A stretch of 11,249 nucleotides of DNA, taken from contig DPRC01000148.1 of NCBI GenBank assembly GCA_003537695.1, positions 2,901 through 14,149 of the forward strand. The letters run 5' to 3'. A program made the position numbers and the translations under genes. Shown here piece after piece: positions 5,588-11,249 of this stretch. This DNA is from Polaribacter sp. GTDB taxonomy: Bacteria; Bacteroidota; Bacteroidia; Flavobacteriales; Flavobacteriaceae. Below the pieces are notes generated by a model. It did no database searches and was not told the origin of the DNA. It was given only the letters and a program-made list of their open reading frames with translations. Each line of letters begins with the position of its first letter. Positions within the stretch are counted from its first letter, which is position 1.

Positions 5588-8431
5588 ATGAATACAAATT
5601 CGTTTCAAAGAAGACATATTGGCCCAAGTGTGGCTGAGCAAGAAAAAATGTTAGCCACCATCAAAGCAGACAGTTTAGCACAGCTGATTGATGAGACTGT
5701 TCCTGATAATATCCGTCTTAAAAGTCCGTTGGATTTAGCACCTGCGATGAGTGAATATCAATATTTAGCGCATATAAAAAAGCTTTCAGAAAAAAATAAA
5801 GTATTTAAAAGTTACATTGGCTTAGGATACCATGAAGCAATTGTGCCTAGCGTAATTCAACGTAATATATTAGAAAACCCAGGCTGGTATACCGCTTATA
5901 CTCCTTATCAAGCAGAAATCGCGCAAGGGAGACTTGAAGCATTGTTGAATTACCAAACAATGATTTGTGATTTAACAGGTATGGAATTGGCAAATGCCTC
6001 TTTACTGGATGAAGCAACCGCAGCCGCAGAAGCAATGGCATTGCTATTTGATGTTAGAGAGCGTGCAAAGAAAAAAGCAGGAGCTCATAAGTTTTTTGTG
6101 TCCCATGAAATGTTACCACAAACAGTGGCACTTTTAGAAACACGAGCGGTTCCTATTGGCATTGAACTCGTTTTTGGAAATCACGAAGATTTTGATTTTG
6201 GGGATGATTATTTTGGAGCAATTTTACAGTATCCAGGGAAATTTGGACAAATATTCGATTACGAAAGTTTTGTCGCAAAAGCAAACGACAAACAGATCAA
6301 GGTAGCAGTGGCAGCAGACGTCTTATCTTTAGTGAAATTAAAAGCTCCAGGAGCATTTGGAGCTTCTGTAGTAGTAGGAACTACGCAACGTTTCGGAATC
6401 CCCTTAGGATATGGGGGTCCTCATGCTGCTTATTTCGCAACAAAAGAGGCCTACAAAAGAAGTATCCCTGGAAGAATAATTGGCGTAACGAAAGATCTCA
6501 ACGGAAAGCATGCCTTAAGAATGGCTTTGCAAACAAGAGAACAACATATCAAACGCGAAAAAGCAACTTCTAATATTTGTACTGCGCAAGTTTTATTAGC
6601 AGTAATGGCGGGAATGTATGCTGTTTATCACGGTAAAGAAGGCCTCCAATTTATTGCAGATGGCGTGCACCAGAAAACAATCACACTAGCCAACGCACTA
6701 ACCGCCTTGGGGATTGAACAAATAAATACTTCTTATTTTGATACCATTACCGTAAAGGCAGATGCTCAAAAAATAAAACGCATTGCAGAAGCTAATGAGA
6801 TCAACTTTAATTATATAGATGACGAAACTTTGTCTATCTCTATCAATGAAACTGCAGAATTAAGTGAACTAAATGCAATTGTAGCTGTTTTTACTGAAGC
6901 TTTAGCTATGAATAGGGCACCTATTTCTAAGCTTTCTGAGGGTAATGAAATCTTAGAAAATGTAAAAAGGAATACCTCATTTTTAGCGCACAAAATATTT
7001 AATACTTATCAGTCTGAAACAGACATGATGCGGTACATTAAAAAATTAGAACGCAAAGATTTGGCCTTAAATCATTCAATGATTTCTTTAGGCTCCTGTA
7101 CGATGAAATTAAATGCTGCCTCAGAGATGTTGCCATTGAGTAATCCACAATGGGGAAATATTCATCCATTTGTCCCTTTAAATCAAGCAGAAGGATATCA
7201 TGAGGTCTTGCGAAAATTAGAACATCAATTAAATATTGTGACCGGTTTTGCTGGTACGTCTTTACAGCCTAATTCCGGAGCTCAGGGCGAGTTTGCTGGC
7301 TTAATGACGATTAGAGCTTACCACCTTGCAAACAAGGATACACATCGAAATATTTGTATCATTCCAGCTTCGGCTCACGGTACAAACCCTGCTTCTGCAG
7401 TGATGGCGGGCATGAAAGTTATTGTTACCAAAACTGCCGAAAATGGAAATATTGACATTGACGATTTACGTGAAAAAGTAGCTTTACACTCGGAAAATCT
7501 TGCCGCCTTAATGGTTACCTACCCTTCAACACATGGGGTTTTTGAAAGTGAAATTCAAGATATTACCAAAATTATTCATGACAATGGCGGACAAGTATAC
7601 ATGGACGGTGCAAACATGAATGCACAAGTTGGATTGACAAACCCAGCAACTATTGGAGCTGATGTCTGTCACTTAAACCTGCATAAGACTTTTGCAATAC
7701 CGCATGGAGGTGGTGGCCCTGGAGTGGGACCCATTTGTGTTGCACCACAGCTAGTGCCTTTCTTACCGTCAAATCCAATCATAAAAACAGGTGGTGAACA
7801 TGCGATCTCTGCAATTTCTGCAGCTCCTTGGGGTTCTGCTCTGGCTTGCTTAATCTCCTATGGTTATATCACAATGCTGGGATCAAAAGGATTGACAGAC
7901 GCAACAAAAATGGCGATTTTAAATGCAAATTATATCAAAGAGCGCTTAGATGGATATTACCCAACGCTTTATACTGGAGAAAAAGGACGTGCAGCCCACG
8001 AAATGATTATTGATTGTCGTGATTTTAAACAAAATGGAATTGAAGTTGTTGATATTGCAAAACGCCTGATAGACTATGGATTTCACGCACCCACCGTTTC
8101 TTTTCCCGTTGGCGGAACCATGATGATTGAACCAACAGAGTCTGAAAGTATCTCAGAATTAGATCGTTTTTGTGACGCTATGATATCCATTCGTGAAGAA
8201 ATTAAAAACACGCGTAAAGAGGAGGAAAACAATCCACTTAAAAATGCACCACACACACAAGAAATGCTAACTTCCGATAACTGGGATTTTCCATATAGCC
8301 GAAAGCAAGCAGCATTTCCTTTGGCATATATTGCAGAAAATAAATTTTGGCCAACAGTAAGAAGAGTGGACGATGCCTATGGTGATAGGAATTTAAATTG
8401 CTCTTGTAATCCTATTGAAGATTATATGTAA
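5588..8431 (+). CDS. gcvP: Glycine dehydrogenase (decarboxylating), P protein of the glycine cleavage system
   Basis: The P protein decarboxylates glycine with PLP and passes the aminomethyl group to the lipoyl arm of GcvH, working in the cytoplasm with GcvT and Lpd. This 947-residue chain is the single-polypeptide form (E. coli is about 957), with the N-terminal half from RRHIGPS to about 440 and the PLP half from about 450. The PLP-binding Lys700 is in NLHKTF, followed by the glycine-rich PHGGGGPGVGP loop (705-713). Other family blocks are SLGSCTMKLNAASEM, the PNSGAQGE segment, SAHGTNPASA and the C-terminal YGDRNLNCSCNP. No key residue is missing. gcvT and gcvH are not in the window, so the system is dispersed in this genome. 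The start at 5588 gives the conserved short N-terminus before RRHIGPS. A palindrome in the leader hints at specific control. A strong terminator follows the stop. Confidence 0.98.
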   Translation: MNTNSFQRRHIGPSVAEQEKMLATIKADSLAQLIDETVPDNIRLKSPLDLAPAMSEYQYLAHIKKLSEKNKVFKSYIGLGYHEAIVPSVIQRNILENPGWYTAYTPYQAEIAQGRLEALLNYQTMICDLTGMELANASLLDEATAAAEAMALLFDVRERAKKKAGAHKFFVSHEMLPQTVALLETRAVPIGIELVFGNHEDFDFGDDYFGAILQYPGKFGQIFDYESFVAKANDKQIKVAVAADVLSLVKLKAPGAFGASVVVGTTQRFGIPLGYGGPHAAYFATKEAYKRSIPGRIIGVTKDLNGKHALRMALQTREQHIKREKATSNICTAQVLLAVMAGMYAVYHGKEGLQFIADGVHQKTITLANALTALGIEQINTSYFDTITVKADAQKIKRIAEANEINFNYIDDETLSISINETAELSELNAIVAVFTEALAMNRAPISKLSEGNEILENVKRNTSFLAHKIFNTYQSETDMMRYIKKLERKDLALNHSMISLGSCTMKLNAASEMLPLSNPQWGNIHPFVPLNQAEGYHEVLRKLEHQLNIVTGFAGTSLQPNSGAQGEFAGLMTIRAYHLANKDTHRNICIIPASAHGTNPASAVMAGMKVIVTKTAENGNIDIDDLREKVALHSENLAALMVTYPSTHGVFESEIQDITKIIHDNGGQVYMDGANMNAQVGLTNPATIGADVCHLNLHKTFAIPHGGGGPGVGPICVAPQLVPFLPSNPIIKTGGEHAISAISAAPWGSALACLISYGYITMLGSKGLTDATKMAILNANYIKERLDGYYPTLYTGEKGRAAHEMIIDCRDFKQNGIEVVDIAKRLIDYGFHAPTVSFPVGGTMMIEPTESESISELDRFCDAMISIREEIKNTRKEEENNPLKNAPHTQEMLTSDNWDFPYSRKQAAFPLAYIAENKFWPTVRRVDDAYGDRNLNCSCNPIEDYM

Positions 8432-8460
8432 TCTTAAACTTTGATGGACTTTTTGTTACT

Positions 8461-8493
8461 AAAAAAACCGCTTCTCTTAGAAGCGGTTTTTTT
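8461..8493. terminator. Bidirectional Rho-independent terminator after gcvP
   Basis: AAAAAAACCGCTTCT and AGAAGCGGTTTTTTT pair perfectly over 15 bp around a CTT loop. The GC-rich core is ACCGCTTCT, and there is a T7 tract on each strand. It lies between the convergent gcvP (ends 8431) and the DUF2721 gene (ends 8516 on minus), so it should serve both. Confidence 0.93.
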
Positions 8494-8515
8494 ATCTGTA
8501 GGAGTCTTATACCTG

Positions 8516-8923
8516 TTATTTCTTATTTAAATGCTCTTCAATATCTGCAATATGATACTGCAATGCTTGTGCAGAAATTTGTATCTCTTTAATTAATAAA
8601 GCTAACGATATAATTAATAAAATCAAAGCAAAACCAAAAGTATACACTGCAATCATTTGTTGCGCCACATAAATCAGAAACATTGTTAATACGCAAAACA
8701 ACAAACTCGAAATTCCAAAAATCTGCATCCATCTTGTCAAGTTTAAACGCAGCTTTAAGTTTTTAATTTGTCTCAAAAGAGATGTTTGCTTTTTCTCTAG
8801 ATATTTATCATGTAAATTCCTTATTACAGCTGCATATGCCAAAAATCGGTTTGTATAGGCAAGCATTATCAATGAAATTGCAGAAAATAATAGCGCTGGT
8901 GTTGTTAATGTCAGTTGTTCCAT
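8516..8923 (-). CDS. DUF2721-family small membrane protein
   Basis: This 135-residue protein of unknown function resembles DUF2721 proteins. The N-terminal signature is TTPALLFSAISLIMLAYTNR, followed by a basic, helical cytosolic-type stretch (about 37-62) and two more hydrophobic segments (about 66-87 and 92-112). The C-terminal tail is charged and probably helical. That gives three membrane helices. I choose ATG 8923. The frame can be extended to a TTG at 8935, but that codon is part of a -7 box (TAATTTTG) that forms a near-consensus promoter with a TTG 18 bp upstream. The gene converges with gcvP and is divergent from the VanX-like gene. Nothing in the neighbourhood suggests a role. Confidence 0.82.
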   Translation of the reverse strand: MEQLTLTTPALLFSAISLIMLAYTNRFLAYAAVIRNLHDKYLEKKQTSLLRQIKNLKLRLNLTRWMQIFGISSLLFCVLTMFLIYVAQQMIAVYTFGFALILLIISLALLIKEIQISAQALQYHIADIEEHLNKK

Positions 8924-8932
8924 AGTTGCTGA

Positions 8933-8961
8933 CAAAATTAAATAATATTTTCTAGTTTCAA
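8933..8961 (-). promoter_or_regulatory. Near-consensus Bacteroidetes promoter of the DUF2721 gene
   Basis: On the minus strand this reads TTG (8961-8959), an 18-bp spacer and TAATTTTG (8940-8933), matching the TTG-N(about 19)-TAnnTTTG consensus. The -7 box ends 9 bp before the ATG at 8923, so the leader is only a few bases. It is the best complete promoter in the window. Confidence 0.65.
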
Positions 8962-8981
8962 CTTATAAATTATATTTTCTG

Positions 8982-8989
8982 TATTTTTG
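8982..8989 (+). promoter_or_regulatory. Candidate -7 element of the VanX-like gene
   Basis: TATTTTTG exactly matches TAnnTTTG and ends 5 bp before the ATG at 8995, so the transcript would be nearly leaderless. No -33 TTG is visible. Confidence 0.42.
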
Positions 8990-8994
8990 ATTTC

Positions 8995-9663
8995 ATGAAT
9001 AAATTTGTATGCATTGCACTCCTTGTTTTCTCCGGCAGTCTTGTAGGACAAACACTCCCTGAAGGTTTTGTATACTTACACAAATCCGCCCCGTCAATAC
9101 AGAAGGAATTGCGGTATTTATCTAAAAATAATTTTATAGGAAAACCAATACAGGGCTATCAAAGAAGCAACATCATTGTAAGCTCTGAAGCTGCAAAAGC
9201 ACTAAAAAAAATACAGCAAATACTTTTAACCAAAGGATACTGCATTAAGATATTTGATGCCTACCGTCCACAGCAAGCGGTAGCTCACTTTGTACGTTGG
9301 GCTCTTGTTTTAAATGATACCCTAATGAAACAACAATATTATCCTGAGGTCTCAAAAGCTGCACTTTTTAAGCAAGGCTATATCGCGTCAAAATCCAGTC
9401 ATTCAAGAGGGAGTACCATTGATTTGACACTTGTGAGCACTGCAACAAAAAAAGAGATAGATATGGGAAGTACCTATGATTTTTTCGGAATTCAATCACA
9501 TCCTTTCTATAAAAATATTTCAAAAAAACAAAAAGAAAATAGAATGCTTCTACGAAATACAATGCTCGCCAATGGATTTAAACCTTTTGAAAATGAATGG
9601 TGGCATTTTACCTTAAAAAAGGAGCCTTTTGCAGATACTTATTTTAATTTCCCTGTTCATTAG
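8995..9663 (+). CDS. Secreted D-alanyl-D-alanine dipeptidase, VanX-like (peptidase family M15D)
   Basis: This 222-residue zinc dipeptidase is expected to hydrolyse D-Ala-D-Ala. Zinc ligands are His136 (SSHSRGS), Asp143 (TIDLT) and His204 (EWWHF). The catalytic base is Glu201, and substrate Arg91 lies in DAYRPQ. The spacings Arg-45-His, His-7-Asp and Glu-3-His equal those of VanX (Arg71, His116, Asp123, Glu181, His184), which strongly supports the family. Unlike cytoplasmic VanX, it starts with a hydrophobic signal peptide (about residues 1-19, ending near LVGQ), so I infer export to the periplasm. No vanH/vanA/vanR/vanS genes are nearby, so a peptidoglycan turnover role is more likely than glycopeptide resistance. 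It is divergent from the DUF2721 gene by 71 bp and is followed after 78 bp by an unassigned secreted protein gene. Confidence 0.9.
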   Translation: MNKFVCIALLVFSGSLVGQTLPEGFVYLHKSAPSIQKELRYLSKNNFIGKPIQGYQRSNIIVSSEAAKALKKIQQILLTKGYCIKIFDAYRPQQAVAHFVRWALVLNDTLMKQQYYPEVSKAALFKQGYIASKSSHSRGSTIDLTLVSTATKKEIDMGSTYDFFGIQSHPFYKNISKKQKENRMLLRNTMLANGFKPFENEWWHFTLKKEPFADTYFNFPVH

Positions 9664-9705
9664 AAGTTTTAACAAATTCTAAACAACTTGATTTTAAATC
9701 CGTAT

Positions 9706-9713
9706 TATCTTTA
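9706..9713 (+). promoter_or_regulatory. Weak -7-like element before the secreted protein gene
   Basis: TATCTTTA matches TAnnTTTG at all but the last base, 28 bp before the ATG at 9742. A TTG at 9688-9690 is only 15 bp upstream, short of the usual spacing. A separate promoter for this gene is therefore possible but weakly supported. Confidence 0.28.
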
Positions 9714-9741
9714 CATTTTATATATCAGAAATTTTTTCTAA

Positions 9742-10413
9742 ATGAATCAGAAAAATAGAATTATCATTTGCTTACTTTTTATTTTAGCTTCCACCAATTT
9801 TGTGGCACAGTTAGATAAAAATAGTTCCGCTACAGACAAAGGTAAAATCAAAGGAGTTGTCTTAAAAAACGCCAAGATTTTAGAAAAACCTAAATCTATC
9901 GAACTTGACGGGAATACAGGGTTTAAAAGCGCTTACAACCAAGAACAAGAAAAATTAAAAGAGAAACAAGAGGAAGATGCTTTGAACAACAAAGGCATTA
10001 TTTCTAAAAAACGAATGAGTGAAGCGCGTTTTCTAAAAGCATTTAAAAAAATAAATGGACAATATATATATCCCGTTATCGATCAGGATTTAGGAAGTTT
10101 CAGAACAAATTCTAGCAGTGTTAATATTATTTGTAGAGACTTTCAATACCCAGATGGAGACAGAGTTACCATTCTATTGAACAACATCCCTGTTGTGAGT
10201 AATATTCTTTTAGAACAACAGTACCAAAGTTTCACTATTCCATTAGAAATTGGTATTAATAAAATAGCCTTCGTAGCACTAAATCAAGGTACTTCAGGTC
10301 CCAACACTGCCGCATTTAAGGTATACAACGACACAGGCACCTTATTATCGGCTAATGAATGGAATTTAGCAACAGATGCAAAAGCAACCTTAGTCATCGC
10401 TAAAGACAAGTAA
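9742..10413 (+). CDS. Secreted protein of unknown function, flavobacterial type
   Basis: I do not recognise a named family for this 223-residue protein. It starts with a signal peptide (about residues 1-22, charged KNR then a hydrophobic core, ending NFVAQ). The mature part has a short lysine/glutamate-rich segment (about 66-92, probably helical). Next comes a compact C-terminal region (about 116-221) with alternating hydrophobic strands and turns, including CRDFQYPDGDRV, LNNIPVVSN, LEIGINKIAFVALNQG and ANEWNLATDAKATLVIA. The strand pattern suggests an Ig-like or beta-sandwich domain; this is inference. There is a single cysteine (Cys131) in the mature part, and no catalytic motif or sorting domain is apparent. 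The gene lies 120 bp before pdhA on the same strand, with a separate -7-like box for pdhA, so an operon is uncertain. Confidence 0.8.
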   Translation: MNQKNRIIICLLFILASTNFVAQLDKNSSATDKGKIKGVVLKNAKILEKPKSIELDGNTGFKSAYNQEQEKLKEKQEEDALNNKGIISKKRMSEARFLKAFKKINGQYIYPVIDQDLGSFRTNSSSVNIICRDFQYPDGDRVTILLNNIPVVSNILLEQQYQSFTIPLEIGINKIAFVALNQGTSGPNTAAFKVYNDTGTLLSANEWNLATDAKATLVIAKDK

Positions 10414-10478
10414 ATAGCTTACGAAAACGTTCGCGTTAAATTCATAAAATGATTTTTTTTTATTCTATTTAAAACAGT

Positions 10479-10486
10479 TATTTTTG
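10479..10486 (+). promoter_or_regulatory. Candidate -7 element of pdhA
   Basis: TATTTTTG exactly matches TAnnTTTG, 47 bp before the pdhA ATG in the 120-bp gap after the secreted protein gene. No -33 TTG is seen. If used, it would give pdhA its own transcript with a leader of about 40 nt. Confidence 0.42.
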
Positions 10487-10533
10487 TATTCGTATTGCAT
10501 ACATATTCAATACCGAAAACACGAAGATAGAGA

Positions 10534-11249
10534 ATGAAAAAAATTACCAAACAGACGTATTTAGACTGGTATAAAGACATGCTTTTTTGGCGAAAATTCG
10601 AAGACAAGTTAGCTGCCGTTTATATCCAACAAAAAGTAAGAGGTTTCTTGCATTTGTACAATGGTCAAGAAGCAATTTTAGCAGGAGCATTGCATGCCAT
10701 GGACTTGTCGAAAGATAAGATGATTACTGCATACAGGAACCATGTACAACCGATTGGTATGGGTGAAGATCCTAAAAAAGTAATGGCAGAATTATTTGGA
10801 AAGGTTACAGGAACCTCAAAAGGAATGGGAGGTTCTATGCACATATTTTCTAAAGAATTTGGTTTTTATGGTGGACATGGAATTGTTGGTGGACAGATAC
10901 CTTTAGGGGCAGGAATTGCTTTTGGTGACAAGTACAAAGGAAGTGATGCAGTTACCCTTACCTGTTTTGGTGATGGAGCTGCAAGACAAGGCTCTCTTCA
11001 CGAAGCATTCAATATGGCGATGTTGTGGAAACTACCAGTAGTATTTATTGTTGAAAATAATGGTTATGCGATGGGAACTTCTGTAGGAAGAACTGCAAAT
11101 CATACAGATATTTGGAAACTTGGATTGGGGTACGAAATGCCTTGTGGACCCGTGGATGCCATGAATCCTATTAAAGTAGCAGAAGCGATTGACGAAGCGA
11201 TACAGAGAGCAAGACGCGGAGATGGACCTACATTCTTAGAAATGAAAAC
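10534..11249 (+). CDS. pdhA: Pyruvate dehydrogenase E1 alpha subunit, N-terminal part (cut by window edge)
   Basis: E1 alpha, with E1 beta, decarboxylates pyruvate using thiamine diphosphate and loads acetyl onto lipoyl-E2 in the pyruvate dehydrogenase complex. From ATG 10534 the frame is open for 238 codons to the right edge; the family is about 330 residues. The ThDP/Mg motif runs from GDG (146-148) through AARQGSLHEAFNMA to NN (175-176), the usual length of about 30 residues. Other E1 alpha blocks are YNGQEAI, AYRNHVQP, KGMGGSMHIF and GGHGIVGGQIPLGAG. The separate alpha chain shows this is the two-subunit E1 (alpha2beta2) type, not the E. coli AceE type. A related branched-chain or acetoin E1 alpha is possible, but the sequence blocks favour pyruvate dehydrogenase. 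Partner genes would lie to the right. Confidence 0.93.
   Translation, partial: MKKITKQTYLDWYKDMLFWRKFEDKLAAVYIQQKVRGFLHLYNGQEAILAGALHAMDLSKDKMITAYRNHVQPIGMGEDPKKVMAELFGKVTGTSKGMGGSMHIFSKEFGFYGGHGIVGGQIPLGAGIAFGDKYKGSDAVTLTCFGDGAARQGSLHEAFNMAMLWKLPVVFIVENNGYAMGTSVGRTANHTDIWKLGLGYEMPCGPVDAMNPIKVAEAIDEAIQRARRGDGPTFLEMK

Noticed and set aside
8924..8935. TTG start extending the DUF2721 protein by 4 residues
   Set aside because: The TTG is part of the TAATTTTG -7 box of a near-consensus promoter.
8995..9663. Vancomycin-resistance gene cluster suggested by the VanX-like protein
   Set aside because: No VanH, VanA-type ligase or VanRS genes are adjacent, and this protein is exported. A general peptidoglycan-turnover enzyme fits better.
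1..11249. CRISPR arrays, insertion sequences, phage genes, tRNA or rRNA genes
   Set aside because: I saw no spaced direct-repeat array, transposase or integrase-like protein, terminal repeats or RNA gene signature. Genes are densely packed metabolic and envelope functions.

Overview
The window reads as ordinary chromosomal DNA of a marine-type Bacteroidetes, most likely a member of the Flavobacteriaceae. The sequence is AT-rich. Shine-Dalgarno sites are not obvious. Several genes have the Bacteroidetes sigma -7 element TAnnTTTG just before the start codon. The proteins also look flavobacterial: a 630-residue phosphatase/phosphoglycerate dehydrogenase fusion, a single-chain glycine decarboxylase, and a small secreted protein in front of pdhA. 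I found no phage, transposon, CRISPR, rRNA or tRNA signature.

Layout. At 1-326 (minus) is the N-terminal part of kynureninase, which runs off the left edge. It is divergent from an IclR-family regulator (467-1219, plus). A perfect 8+3+8 dyad (393-411) lies between them and is the best candidate operator in the window. Next comes a lipoprotein NlpC/P60 endopeptidase with SH3-like domains (1267-2454, plus). It converges, through a strong bidirectional terminator (2494-2525), with the phosphoserine phosphatase-phosphoglycerate dehydrogenase fusion (2548-4440, minus). Upstream of that fusion is a UbiA-like membrane protein whose first Asp-rich motif is missing (4579-5400, minus). It is divergent from gcvP, the glycine cleavage P protein (5588-8431, plus), whose leader carries a 16-bp perfect palindrome. 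A second bidirectional terminator (8461-8493) separates gcvP from a convergent DUF2721 membrane protein (8516-8923, minus). That gene is divergent from a secreted VanX-like D-Ala-D-Ala dipeptidase (8995-9663, plus). An unrecognised secreted protein (9742-10413, plus) and the start of pdhA, pyruvate dehydrogenase E1 alpha (10534 to the right edge), finish the window.

How the genes relate. Three loci touch serine/glycine/pyruvate metabolism: the fusion makes serine, GcvP breaks down glycine, and PdhA consumes pyruvate. Two encode exported enzymes acting on peptidoglycan stem peptides: the NlpC/P60 lipoprotein and the VanX-like dipeptidase. KynU with its neighbouring IclR regulator looks like a tryptophan/kynurenine catabolic control pair. 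Most genes appear to be single transcription units with their own promoters, not parts of one operon. I see no convincing new multi-gene system. The most interesting items are the enzyme fusion, the kynU/IclR dyad, the degenerate UbiA-like protein and the unassigned secreted protein.
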